From: PALSA-1003 sp963741315
GTDB taxonomy: Bacteria; Pseudomonadota; Gammaproteobacteria; Burkholderiales; Casimicrobiaceae
DNA: 64,000 nucleotides
Direction: 5' to 3'
NCBI GenBank assembly: GCA_963741315.1
Contig: CAVUHK010000001.1
Location: 186,001 to 250,000, forward strand
The position numbers were made by a program, and so were the translations under genes. Positions 53,316 to 61,942 of this stretch are shown here, one piece after another. The notes below the pieces were generated by a model that was not told the origin of the DNA, made no database searches, and worked only from the letters and a program-made list of their open reading frames with translations. Position 1 is the stretch's first letter; each line of letters starts with the position of its first letter.

Positions 53316-54020
53316 TTAAGCGGCGTCCATGCCGTCGAGTTCATCGAGATCGGGCAGTGGCGCCTTGAGCCCGGCGATCAGGAACGGCGCCAGGCGGCGC
53401 AACAGCATTTCGTCATTGTTCGCCTCGCGCGGATTGAGCGCGGCGATGAGCTTGAGCGCATCGGTGCCTGCCAGCGTGTATGACAGCGCGCCCATCACGA
53501 AGTGCAGCCGCCAGCTCAATTCCTTCTTGGGCAGATGCGGCAGAGCGCGGCCGAATGCGGCCTTGAAGCGGCCGATCATCACCGCATACTGACCGGCGAG
53601 GAACTGCCGGATGAACGGCGCGGGATCGGCGTAGGCGCGGCCAAGCAGGCGCAGGAAATCCTTGCCACCACGCTCTGGATCGCGGGCAAGGCGCAGCGCC
53701 GGAATGAACATCGCCGCGAGTATCTTTTCCGGCGACAGCGCCTTGGGATGCGCGTCCTGCTCGTAGCGCGTCAGCAGCGCCAAGCGCTCCTGGTTCATCG
53801 GATCGAGGCGTCGCGTGAGCACCGCCTCGAAAAGGTCGTCCTTGCTGCCGAAGTGATAATTGACCGCCGCCAGATTGACGCCGGCAACCGAGGTGATCTG
53901 ACGCAGCGACGTCGCCTCGAATCCGTGCTCCATGAAAAGTGCTTCGGCTGCATCGAGGATCCTCGATTGCGTGGCCGTACTTTTCGGAACGTCCTGTTGC
54001 GACACGACGGCGATACCCAT
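53316..54020 (-). CDS. TetR family transcriptional regulator (PsrA-like)
   Basis: A 234-residue TetR-type regulator. The N-terminal helix-turn-helix is SRILDAAEALFMEHGFEATSLRQITSVAGVNLAAVNYHFGSKDDLF (quoted for position only: residues ~20-65, key turn VAGVNLAAVNYHFGSK). The C-terminal ligand domain is unassigned but resembles PsrA/FadR-like fatty-acyl sensors. AGGA lies before the ATG at 54020. It heads the fadE operon and its own promoter carries a PsrA-type operator, so autorepression relieved by acyl ligands is likely. Confidence 0.87.
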   Translation of the reverse strand: MGIAVVSQQDVPKSTATQSRILDAAEALFMEHGFEATSLRQITSVAGVNLAAVNYHFGSKDDLFEAVLTRRLDPMNQERLALLTRYEQDAHPKALSPEKILAAMFIPALRLARDPERGGKDFLRLLGRAYADPAPFIRQFLAGQYAVMIGRFKAAFGRALPHLPKKELSWRLHFVMGALSYTLAGTDALKLIAALNPREANNDEMLLRRLAPFLIAGLKAPLPDLDELDGMDAA

Positions 54021-54065
54021 GGTTTTCCTCACACCTGCGGTTTCTCCTGAACTCGCAGGAACCAA

Positions 54066-54081
54066 TCAAACGTTTGTTTGA
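54066..54081. promoter_or_regulatory. PsrA-type operator
   Basis: TCAAAC-GTTT-GTTTGA is an inverted repeat of 6+6 bases with a 4-base centre. It fits the published PsrA pattern (C/G)AAAC-N(2-4)-GTTT(G/C). It sits directly after the -10 box of the regulator's promoter, at the predicted transcription start, where a bound protein would block initiation. Confidence 0.7.
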
Positions 54082-54111
54082 ATCCTACGGCGTTTTGTGG
54101 GCGACTGTCAA
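54082..54111 (-). promoter_or_regulatory. Promoter of the regulator-fadE operon
   Basis: On the minus strand a perfect TTGACA (54111-54106) and TAGGAT (54087-54082) are spaced by 18 bases. The message would start near 54075, inside the operator. The rest of the gap, 54112-54277, shows nothing else I can identify. Confidence 0.65.
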
Positions 54112-54277
54112 TGTCGATCCGGATGGCGGTGAACACGGAGCGGCGACACGGCGCACCTTCGCGCGGCGACGGAGGCAAACGCGTTGCCACATTCAAATCG
54201 ACGCGGCACACTGCCCCGGTCACCGTTCGAACCTCCGGCCCCACCCGTTAAGCAATGCCGATTGTCATCAGCCTGCT

Positions 54278-56380
54278 GTGCTGCGAATAGCCTTGGCGCG
54301 CGCGATGTTCGTCATCGCGATGGTTTCCGTGGTCGCCGCGGTCATGGTCGCGACCGGAATGCTGGGGCGCGTCGCGCTTGGTCCCGACGAGCCCAAAGAT
54401 GCCGCGCTGGTCATCTCGCTGGTGCGGCACGCGGCGATCGGAATGGCGCTTGCGCTCGTTCAATGTGCGATCGGTATCACGCTCGGTCGGCTGCTGTTCA
54501 GACGCCCGGACTTGCCTCTCGCCCAAGCGCTGCTGCTGGGCTTGCCGGCGAGCCTGGCCTTCCTTGCGCTTGCTGCGGTCGCCGCGCTTGCCGTTCCGTT
54601 CGGTGGATGGTTGGCGACGGGCTGCGCCGTCTTGCTGCTTATACCTCTGCGTGCGGAGTTAGCCTCGCGCGGCAGATTATTGGCTAGGGCGAAGCAGGTC
54701 GTCGCGATCAGTCTTCCCGCCGCGCCGTTCGGGATCTGGCTCGGACTGTTGTGGCACGGCCCGACCGCCACGCTGTCGGGTTGGCCGTCCGGCGACCAGG
54801 TTTACTACACATCGCTGGTCACGACGCTGGCGACGGATCCCTGGCCGCTTCGTAACTGGGGTAACGAGGGCGAAACCGCCGCGGCGTTCAATCTGCTCTG
54901 GCCCGCGCTCGGAGCGGCGCTCTCCAAAGCGATCGCCATCGAGCCGTTCGCGTTTATCGTGACTGCGGGCGGGACTGCCTTCATGGCTGGCACGACCATC
55001 GCGCTGCGTGCGTACGTCGTCGCGACTGGGGCAAAGGCGCCGCCGCTGTCGGCGATCGCGCTGGTTTTGGGCATGCTGGTGGCCGGTCGCTATCCGTTCT
55101 GGATCGTCGAGAGTCCGCCGATGATCCACGCTATCGCACTGAGCGTTGCGATCGGGTTCTGGGTGTCGCAGTCCCGATCCGCGCCATCAATGGCGGTCGG
55201 CGCAACGACCGCGGCGCTGATTGGAGCCCTGGTGACCAAGGTCACGACCGCCGTCACGCTGGTGCCTTTTGCCATGTCTGCCGTCGTGCCCGAGTTGCGC
55301 AACCTTGCGCGTATCAACCGGATGATCACGTTCATCGTGGGAGCCGTCGCGGTGGCCGCAGCAGGCTGGATGCTGTGGCGATATGCGCCGCGCCTCTACG
55401 CGGTCGGCGGCATCGGCCCGGAATCGTACGTCTTTGCGGTCGCCTGGGGAAACGGGTGGGCAAGCGCGACCTCCTACGTCCTGCGGGACTTGGGCACCGC
55501 ACTGCTCGCGGCCGCAGTGTTCCTGCTGCTACCCTGGTGGAGCGCGGCGCCGATCGCACTTGGCCTGCTTGGCGGTTTGCTCATTCCGTTCACGCTGCGC
55601 GCGGCATCTGTCGCATCGATCGTGCTGATCGCGCTGGTGGCGTTCGATTCACCGCGGCGCATGTCGCGAGCAGTCGCGATCATCGTTGCCGGTCTCATGC
55701 TCTGCCTGCCGGCGATGCTCGAGACCGATCCCGCCGGCTGGCAGACCGGCGTCGTGTGGATGGGGTGCGTGCTCGCGGCAGCCTGGTTCGTCCTCGGATT
55801 CGGCAGCGCATCGTCCTGCACTGCTGCCGAAGCCGCCAGCGTGGCGCGCGGCATTCGCCTCAACAGCTACGCCACCGCCGCATTCGCAGTCGCGTTTTTC
55901 GTATTCCTGCTCGCGGTCGCGCGCGGTAAAGTCGGCATGGCGTCCAACTGGCGCGAAGACAAGGACCCGCTGACGCCCGAGATCCGGGCACTGTGGCGCG
56001 CGGTGCCGGAAGTGGTGCCGCGCGACGCTCTCGTGTTCACCGACCAGACGGGTCCGGGCTCGGGGTTGCACGAAGGCTGGAACACCTACGCCTTCCACGG
56101 TCGGCGTCAGCTGTTCATCTCGACCTGGATACAAAGCGGTGAGTTGCAGGCCGACGCGTCGGCACGCGCGGCGAAGTTGCGCTGGAACGAAAGGGTCCTC
56201 GATGGCAGCCTCGAACCCGCAAGGGTGCCGCTAAGCGGGACCTACGCATCGTACTTCGCCGTTGTCGATCGTAGCCGCGTTCCCGCGCTGGCGCACTGGA
56301 CTGTCGTTCGCGATGTCGGCCGGTTCGCGATCCTGCGCTGGGACGAAAGGGCAACGCCTGAGGCACGCTCTCGGCCATGA
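54278..56380 (+). CDS. Large polytopic membrane protein, possible GT-C-type glycosyltransferase
   Basis: A ~700-residue protein with about twelve to fourteen hydrophobic helices up to residue ~560 and a soluble C-terminal part of ~140 residues. The first long loop after several helices reads PSGDQVYYTSLVTTLATDPWPLRNWG, with acidic and aromatic residues in the position where GT-C transferases keep catalytic acids; this is only suggestive. I do not recognise a named family. The start is uncertain: GTG 54278 gives a basic lead-in to the first helix, ATG 54305 is the alternative. Its stop overlaps the WbqC gene start (ATGA), placing it first in the glycan operon. Confidence 0.7.
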   Translation: MLRIALARAMFVIAMVSVVAAVMVATGMLGRVALGPDEPKDAALVISLVRHAAIGMALALVQCAIGITLGRLLFRRPDLPLAQALLLGLPASLAFLALAAVAALAVPFGGWLATGCAVLLLIPLRAELASRGRLLARAKQVVAISLPAAPFGIWLGLLWHGPTATLSGWPSGDQVYYTSLVTTLATDPWPLRNWGNEGETAAAFNLLWPALGAALSKAIAIEPFAFIVTAGGTAFMAGTTIALRAYVVATGAKAPPLSAIALVLGMLVAGRYPFWIVESPPMIHAIALSVAIGFWVSQSRSAPSMAVGATTAALIGALVTKVTTAVTLVPFAMSAVVPELRNLARINRMITFIVGAVAVAAAGWMLWRYAPRLYAVGGIGPESYVFAVAWGNGWASATSYVLRDLGTALLAAAVFLLLPWWSAAPIALGLLGGLLIPFTLRAASVASIVLIALVAFDSPRRMSRAVAIIVAGLMLCLPAMLETDPAGWQTGVVWMGCVLAAAWFVLGFGSASSCTAAEAASVARGIRLNSYATAAFAVAFFVFLLAVARGKVGMASNWREDKDPLTPEIRALWRAVPEVVPRDALVFTDQTGPGSGLHEGWNTYAFHGRRQLFISTWIQSGELQADASARAAKLRWNERVLDGSLEPARVPLSGTYASYFAVVDRSRVPALAHWTVVRDVGRFAILRWDERATPEARSRP

Positions 56381-57072
56381 AACGGGTCGCCATCGTTCAG
56401 TCCAACTACATCCCGTGGAAGGGATACTTCGATCTCATCGGTCGGTGCGACGAATTCATCCTCTACGACGACGTCCAGTACACGCGGCGCGATTGGCGCA
56501 ACCGCAATCGCATCAAGAGCCCCACCGGACTGCAATGGCTCACCATACCGGTCGAGGTTGCGGGCAAATATCACCAGCGCGTCTGCGACACGCGCGTCAG
56601 CGATCCCGGCTGGGGACGCAGGCACTGGACCACGCTTACGCAGAGCTATGCCCAGGCGCCGTACTTCCGCCATTACCGCTCTTTGTTCGAGCCGCTCTAC
56701 CTTTCGGATGACGAGCCGCTGCTGAGCAGGATAAACCACCGCTTCATCGCCGCCATCGTCGCGACCCTGGGTTTCGGCACGAAACTAAGCTGGTCGAGCG
56801 ATTACCCGCTGTCCGAAGGCCGCAGCGAACGGCTGGTACAGCTTTGCCTGGCGTGCGGCGCGACCAATTACCTCTCGGGTCCGGCGGCCAAGGAATACCT
56901 CGACGAGGCCCTGTTCGCCGCAGCAGGCATCGATGTCGAGTGGATGGACTATTCCGGCTACCCTGAATATCCTCAGCTGAACGGAAAATTCGAGCACGGC
57001 GTCACGATTCTCGACCTTCTTTTCAATACCGGCCCCGATGCAGTCCGTTACATGAAGGCGCCAGCCCAATGA
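56377..57072 (+). CDS. WbqC family protein
   Basis: A 231-residue WbqC-like protein. The family signatures are RVAIVQSNYIPWKGYFDLI at the start, DEFILYDDVQYTRRDWRNRN, and ATNYLSGPAAKEYLDE. WbqC proteins are found in O-antigen and other glycan clusters next to sugar aminotransferases; their biochemical role is unproven. The start overlaps the previous stop (ATGA), and its own stop overlaps the next start in the same way. Confidence 0.92.
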   Translation: MKRVAIVQSNYIPWKGYFDLIGRCDEFILYDDVQYTRRDWRNRNRIKSPTGLQWLTIPVEVAGKYHQRVCDTRVSDPGWGRRHWTTLTQSYAQAPYFRHYRSLFEPLYLSDDEPLLSRINHRFIAAIVATLGFGTKLSWSSDYPLSEGRSERLVQLCLACGATNYLSGPAAKEYLDEALFAAAGIDVEWMDYSGYPEYPQLNGKFEHGVTILDLLFNTGPDAVRYMKAPAQ

Positions 57073-57713
57073 ACGATAACGACGATCAGGTCCTGGCGCC
57101 CGTTGCCCGCTATTATTCGAATCGGCTTCGCGAGTTCGGCGCCGTGGCCAAAGGCGTCGACTGGAACAGTGCGGAGAGCCAGGAATTGCGTTTCGTGCAG
57201 CTATGCAAGATCCTGCCGAGCGAGCAACCTTTCTCCATTGGCGACATCGGCTGCGGGTATGGCGCGCTGCTCGACTTCCTCAAGTCGCGCTATCGCGGAT
57301 TTCGCTACGCCGGGACCGATGTCTCGGATTCCATGGTGGCCGCGGCTCGCCAACGTCATGGCGACGATACCGACGCCACGTTCAGCCTCGGTAGTTCGCC
57401 GCCCGCTCCCCTCGATTACTGCGTCGCCAGCGGCATCCTGAACGTGCGGCTCGATACCAGTGCAACGCGCTGGAAGGCTTTTGTCGAGCGCACGCTCGAG
57501 CAGATGGATCGCAGCAGCACCGCGGGCTTTGCCTTCAACTGTCTCACCCGCTACTCCGACCCGGATCGAATGCGCGATGATCTGTATTATGCCGATCCAG
57601 GGGACCTCTTCGATCTGTGCAAGCGCTCCTTCTCCCGCAACGTCGCACTGCTGCACGACTACGGGTTGTACGAGTTCACGATTCTAGTCCGCAAGGACGT
57701 CAAAGGAACCTGA
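57069..57713 (+). CDS. Class I SAM-dependent methyltransferase
   Basis: A 214-residue methyltransferase. The SAM loop is GDIGCGYGALLDF (residues 58-70), followed by the acidic residue end of strand 2 in YAGTDVSDSMV and the post-loop ASGILNV. Unlike the other three methyltransferases of this operon it has a ~55-residue helical N-terminus. It is coupled to wbqC (ATGA), and the next gene starts four bases after its stop. The methyl acceptor is unknown; a sugar or its lipid carrier is plausible by context. Confidence 0.85.
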   Translation: MNDNDDQVLAPVARYYSNRLREFGAVAKGVDWNSAESQELRFVQLCKILPSEQPFSIGDIGCGYGALLDFLKSRYRGFRYAGTDVSDSMVAAARQRHGDDTDATFSLGSSPPAPLDYCVASGILNVRLDTSATRWKAFVERTLEQMDRSSTAGFAFNCLTRYSDPDRMRDDLYYADPGDLFDLCKRSFSRNVALLHDYGLYEFTILVRKDVKGT

Positions 57714-57716
57714 TCG

Positions 57717-58379
57717 ATGAAGCCCCTGGTCATCTTTGGAGCGGGCGAGCTCGCCGAAGTCGCGCATTTCTACTTCACTCACGACACCAAGCGCGAGATC
57801 GCTGCGTTTACTGTGGACGCCGCGTACCTCTCGGGCGACTCATTCCTGGGCATTGCGCTGGTGCCTTTCGAGCAAATCGCGGACCGTTACCCCGCCGCGC
57901 GTTTCGATGTGTTCGTCGCACTGAGCTACGCAAAACTGAATGCGCTCAGGTCACAGAAGGTCGCCGAAGCGCGCCGGATGGGTTACGCCCTGGCAAGCTA
58001 CGTAAGCAGTCGCGCGACCGTGTGGCCGGGACTCGATGTCGGCGAGAACTGCTTCATCCTCGAGGACAACACCATCCAGCCATTCGCACGCATCGGTGCC
58101 AACGTCACGCTATGGAGCGGCAATCACATCGGTCACCACTCGACGATTCACGACAACTGCTTCATATCCTCGCACGTGGTCGTGTCCGGAGGCGTTGTGA
58201 TCGGGGACGGCACATTCATCGGAGTGAATGCCACGCTGCGCGACCACGTCGTCATCGGCAGGCAATGCGTGATCGGCGCCGGCAGCCTGGTCGTGCGGGA
58301 CTTGGCAGACTATTCGGTGTGCAGCGCGCCGGCAGCAGCGCTGTCGAAGGTTCCCTCCACCCGGCTGCGGAAAATCTGA
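57717..58379 (+). CDS. PglD/NeuD-like sugar O- or N-acyltransferase
   Basis: A 220-residue acyltransferase. The N-terminal ~90 residues form a Rossmann-like sugar-nucleotide domain (VIFGAGELAEVAHFYF). The rest is a left-handed parallel beta helix built from hexapeptides (IGANVTLWSGNHIGHHSTIHDNCFISSHVVVSGG, in parts). H140 or H141 in NHIGHHS is the expected catalytic base. PglD acetylates UDP-4-amino-sugars, so this enzyme may act on the product of the WecE-like aminotransferase at the end of the window. Confidence 0.85.
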   Translation: MKPLVIFGAGELAEVAHFYFTHDTKREIAAFTVDAAYLSGDSFLGIALVPFEQIADRYPAARFDVFVALSYAKLNALRSQKVAEARRMGYALASYVSSRATVWPGLDVGENCFILEDNTIQPFARIGANVTLWSGNHIGHHSTIHDNCFISSHVVVSGGVVIGDGTFIGVNATLRDHVVIGRQCVIGAGSLVVRDLADYSVCSAPAAALSKVPSTRLRKI

Positions 58380-58380
58380 C

Positions 58381-59286
58381 ATGCGCTGGCGGAAGCTCGG
58401 GCAGGTATTCTGTCCGGACAACAATCATCTTTGGATGCGCACGCACGCCGCGAATCCGGTCGCCGAACATCGCGATGCGGATCTGTTCCGAATCTACTTC
58501 AGTGCGCGCGACGCGGACAACCGTTCCAGCATCGGCTGGGTAGACGTGGATCTGCGTCGGCCGACGAAGGTCATCCGAGTATCGGACACGCCAGTGATAG
58601 GTCCCGGCCGACTCGGAACCTTCGATGACAGCGGTACGTCGATGGGATGGCTGGTTCAGCATGGATCGCGCCGCTATCTTTACTATTTAGGGTGGAACCT
58701 CAGCGTCACGGTGCCGTGGCGGAACAGTATCGGGCTCGCGATAAGCGAAGATCCGGAAAGCGAGTTCGTCAGGTACACGGAGGCACCGGTGATGGACCGG
58801 TCTGCGGAGGATCCTTTCTCGATCTCCTATCCGTGCGTGCTGGTCGAAGGCGCGCGGTGGCGAATGTGGTACGGCTCGAATCTGGGCTGGGGATCGCAGC
58901 AGACCGACATGGCCCATGTCCTCAAGTACGCCGAGTCCGTCGACGGGGTGCACTGGACCCGCGACGGAGTGGAAGCATTGGGTTTCAAGGCAGATGACGA
59001 GTACGCGATGTCCAAACCGTGCGTGCTGCGGGAGGACGGCCGCTACCGGATGTGGTACTCGTACCGCGGTGCCGCGTATCGCATCGGCTACGCCGAGTCC
59101 GCAGATGGGCGGCAATGGACGCGCTGCGACGATTTGGCTGGAATAACCGTCTCGGACTCCGGATGGGACAGCGCAACCGTCGAGTATCCGTACGTGTTCG
59201 AGCACGCAACGCGCAAGTACATGCTCTACAACGGAAACGGGTACGGCTTGACGGGTTTCGGGATCGCCGAGCTGGAATCGGAATGA
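58381..59286 (+). CDS. Beta-propeller glycosidase-like protein (GH43/GH130-type fold)
   Basis: A 301-residue protein predicted to fold as a five-bladed propeller. Repeated blades read W-R-M-W-Y-G (RWRMWYGSNLGWG), RYRMWYSYRGAAYRIGYAESADG and KYMLYNGNGYG. This pattern is seen in glycoside hydrolase families 43, 117 and 130 and in uncharacterised relatives from polysaccharide clusters. Acidic residues are present, but I cannot pick the catalytic set. No signal peptide is visible, so it would be cytosolic, which is odd for a polysaccharide hydrolase and may mean it trims or transfers a nucleotide- or lipid-linked glycan. The stop overlaps the next start (ATGA). Confidence 0.72.
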   Translation: MRWRKLGQVFCPDNNHLWMRTHAANPVAEHRDADLFRIYFSARDADNRSSIGWVDVDLRRPTKVIRVSDTPVIGPGRLGTFDDSGTSMGWLVQHGSRRYLYYLGWNLSVTVPWRNSIGLAISEDPESEFVRYTEAPVMDRSAEDPFSISYPCVLVEGARWRMWYGSNLGWGSQQTDMAHVLKYAESVDGVHWTRDGVEALGFKADDEYAMSKPCVLREDGRYRMWYSYRGAAYRIGYAESADGRQWTRCDDLAGITVSDSGWDSATVEYPYVFEHATRKYMLYNGNGYGLTGFGIAELESE

Positions 59287-60122
59287 TCGCCTCAACGGTG
59301 ACGACGGTGCGGCCGAGCCGCGACAATGATTGGTGCGCCGTCGCACTGGGTGCCCTCAAGTCAGAGGGTTATTGCGTCGTGGAGGAGGTGCTCGGGCCAG
59401 CCCTGATCGACGCGATCAGGCCGGCCATGTACCGTTGCCGCGAGCGAATCACCGCGGAGCTTGGGACCGAGCGGCTCGACCGAGCGGGCGAACTCGGCGT
59501 GCTGCGACTGATGCTCAAGTTCGAGCCGGTGTTTTGTCGGTTGCTGGAACTACCCGAACTTCTGGCGATCGTCGATGCGACCGTTACGCCGACGGCGATA
59601 CTGCACCTGCAGAACGGCTTCATCCTTCCTTCGCATCCGCCGGGCGAAGTTCCCAACGTGTTCCAGAATCGGTATCACCGTGATTTTCCGCGCTTTCTCA
59701 ACGGCTATGTCGCTTCGATCAATGTTCTGTTCGCCGTCGACCGGTTCACGCGGGACAACGGCGCCACGTTTGTCGTGCCCGGCAGCCATCAACGCGCCGC
59801 GCCCCCGGATGAAGCGACGATCGCCGCTTCGGCCGTTCCGGTGGAATGCACTTCGGGGTCGATGGTCGTCTTCGATTCGACCCTGTGGCACGCTGCGGGC
59901 GTGAACTCGTCCGGACGCGACCGACTCGCGATCAATCACCAGTTCACCCGCTCGTGGATCAAGCAGCAGATAGACTATGTTCGAGCGCTTGGTGAGGTCG
60001 AAGTACTGCGCCAGCCATCGCGAATCCAGCAGCTACTCGGCTATTGGACGCGAGTGGTCACCTCGCTCGACGAGTACTACCGTCCCGAGGCGGAGCGCCT
60101 CTACAGAGGGGGCCAAGGTTGA
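59283..60122 (+). CDS. Phytanoyl-CoA dioxygenase (PhyH) family protein
   Basis: A 279-residue 2-oxoglutarate- and Fe(II)-dependent dioxygenase. The iron triad is H132-x-D134 (YHRDFPRF) and H203 (LWHAAGVN), and R214 in RDRLAINHQF is placed to bind 2-oxoglutarate. It starts by overlapping the propeller gene (ATGA), and its own stop overlaps the glycosyltransferase start (TTGA). PhyH proteins hydroxylate lipids, amino acids and sugars; in this setting hydroxylation of a sugar residue or a lipid carrier is possible. Confidence 0.87.
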   Translation: MIASTVTTVRPSRDNDWCAVALGALKSEGYCVVEEVLGPALIDAIRPAMYRCRERITAELGTERLDRAGELGVLRLMLKFEPVFCRLLELPELLAIVDATVTPTAILHLQNGFILPSHPPGEVPNVFQNRYHRDFPRFLNGYVASINVLFAVDRFTRDNGATFVVPGSHQRAAPPDEATIAASAVPVECTSGSMVVFDSTLWHAAGVNSSGRDRLAINHQFTRSWIKQQIDYVRALGEVEVLRQPSRIQQLLGYWTRVVTSLDEYYRPEAERLYRGGQG

Positions 60123-61078
60123 GTGCTGAAATCCCCGTGCGGCACGACATAGAGGTCTCGGTAGTGGTGCCGGTATACGGCTGCGGCACGTGTCTGGAGT
60201 CCTTGCATCAGCGCCTCGAGACTGCGCTCAATTCGTCGACCATCAGCCACGAACTGGTGTTCGTCGATGACCGCTCACCGGATGACGCGTGGAGCAAGCT
60301 CAGCGAACTGGCAGCGCGCAATCCCGCCGTTCGCGCCTATAGGCTGAGCCGCAATTTCGGTCAACACGCAGCCATTACGGCGGGCTTGGCGCAGAGTCGC
60401 GGGCGCTGGGTGGTGGTGATGGACTGCGATCTGCAGGATCCTCCCGAGGTAATCCCGCGCTTGCTCGGCCGCGCAAGGGAAGGCTTCGACGTCGTTCTGG
60501 CATTGCGCAAGCAGAAGAAGCAGTCGCTGTTTCGCCGACTTACCGGCAAAGTGTTCTTCGCTCTGGTCAACGCGTTCAATCGCACCCGGCTGGAAGGCGA
60601 ATACGGGACCTTCAGCCTCCTGTCGCGGCGGGTGGTCGATGCGTTCCTGACGCTCGGAGATCGCGAGCGTCACTACTTGCTGATCCTGCACTGGCTGGGC
60701 TTTGCGACCTCCGAGATCGACTATGAGCACGGCCGCCGACACAGTGGCGAGAGCGCCTACACCCTGCGACGACTGCTGCGCCATGCCCTTAGCGGAATGT
60801 TCTTTCAGACTACCGTGCTGCTGCGCTGGATCGTATACCTCGGCTTCTGGGTGTCGCTGGCCGGCGCGGTGCTCGCGGCATGGTTCGTGTTCCAGTACTT
60901 CGCGCACGATGTGCCTCCGGGATACACCAGCCTCGCGGTACTGTTCCTGATTATCGGCGGCTTCATCATCAGCAGTACCGGCATCACCGGCCTGTACATC
61001 GGGCGCATCTTTGAACAGGTCAAGAACCGCCCGCTCTACATCGTCGATCGTGTCATCGAAGATGGTGTCGAGCGATGA
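60119..61078 (+). CDS. Family 2 glycosyltransferase, DPMS/GtrB/ArnC type
   Basis: A 319-residue enzyme that would move a sugar from a nucleotide to undecaprenyl phosphate. The GT2 core begins EVSVVVPVYGCG, the metal-binding motif is D102-C-D104-LQD, and LEGEYGTFSLLSRRVVDAF follows. Two C-terminal membrane helices (about residues 236-262 and 272-295) are typical of GtrB/ArnC. The start is a TTG overlapping the PhyH stop; a GTG at 60137-60139 is an alternative. Together with the small membrane protein at 61943 it resembles a lipid-linked sugar supply module. Confidence 0.9.
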   Translation: MSAEIPVRHDIEVSVVVPVYGCGTCLESLHQRLETALNSSTISHELVFVDDRSPDDAWSKLSELAARNPAVRAYRLSRNFGQHAAITAGLAQSRGRWVVVMDCDLQDPPEVIPRLLGRAREGFDVVLALRKQKKQSLFRRLTGKVFFALVNAFNRTRLEGEYGTFSLLSRRVVDAFLTLGDRERHYLLILHWLGFATSEIDYEHGRRHSGESAYTLRRLLRHALSGMFFQTTVLLRWIVYLGFWVSLAGAVLAAWFVFQYFAHDVPPGYTSLAVLFLIIGGFIISSTGITGLYIGRIFEQVKNRPLYIVDRVIEDGVER

Positions 61079-61935
61079 TTGTGCTTGCGTCGGCCAGCGA
61101 CCGACTGTCCGGAGGCCGATCGGTCAATCAGCGATCGACGACGCTTCCTCCAGGCACCATTCTGCAGCTCCTGTACCTGGAGAACCGGCTGATGCACCAG
61201 CCTCGCGGCACCTTTATCGAGGTCGGGGTAGGCTGGGGTCACTACTCGGAGTGCCTGTTGGCGATGGGTTGGACCGGCAAGGGTTACGACCTCGACGAAG
61301 TTTCAGTTGCCAACGCGAGGGCGCGAAACTCAGCAGCCGTGGCGAGCGGGCGATACCAGGTCGTTGCGGGCGACTGGCTGCAAGCAAACGAGACGTCTAC
61401 CGTCGATCTGATACTTGCTGCCATGGTCATCGAGCACCTCAACGATCAGGACCGTTTGCTGTTCCTGCAAGCCTGCGCGCGGCACCTTGGCCCGGATGGA
61501 ATATGCATCTTCCTGGTTCCGGGATCGCCTCGCGACTGGGGCATCGAAGACGAGATCGCCGGTCACTACCGTAGGTATACGCAGGGCGAGCTCAAGAAGA
61601 TGTTGGAGTCGACTGGCTGGGTCGTGCGCCACGTCTCCGGGCTGAACTATCCGGTCTCCAATATCCTGCTTCCGCTTTCGAACTATCTCACGCGCCGCAG
61701 CGAGAATGAGAACCGGCGCCTCACGATGATGGAACGTACGAAACTGTCCGGACGCCGCAGTGTACCTGGCAAGACGCATACACCCTCGTTCATGTCTCTG
61801 TTCGTCAATCGACGGACCCTGTATCCGTTTCACCTGCTGCAGAAGATATGCCGCGATGCGGAGCGCGCCCTCGTGATCTATGTCGAATGCGCGCCGCGCC
61901 GCGGCGACGACTCAAAATCCAGCCCGAGAGCATAG
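61075..61935 (+). CDS. Class I SAM-dependent methyltransferase
   Basis: A 286-residue methyltransferase with SAM loop FIEVGVGWGHYSECL (around residues 48-62), GKGYDLDEVSVANAR for the acidic strand-2 end, and MVIEHLNDQDRLLFLQACARHL. The C-terminal ~90 residues, basic and helical, distinguish it from its relatives in the operon. Its start overlaps the glycosyltransferase stop (ATGA). The acceptor is unknown. Confidence 0.85.
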   Translation: MIVLASASDRLSGGRSVNQRSTTLPPGTILQLLYLENRLMHQPRGTFIEVGVGWGHYSECLLAMGWTGKGYDLDEVSVANARARNSAAVASGRYQVVAGDWLQANETSTVDLILAAMVIEHLNDQDRLLFLQACARHLGPDGICIFLVPGSPRDWGIEDEIAGHYRRYTQGELKKMLESTGWVVRHVSGLNYPVSNILLPLSNYLTRRSENENRRLTMMERTKLSGRRSVPGKTHTPSFMSLFVNRRTLYPFHLLQKICRDAERALVIYVECAPRRGDDSKSSPRA

Positions 61936-61942
61936 TCCCCGT

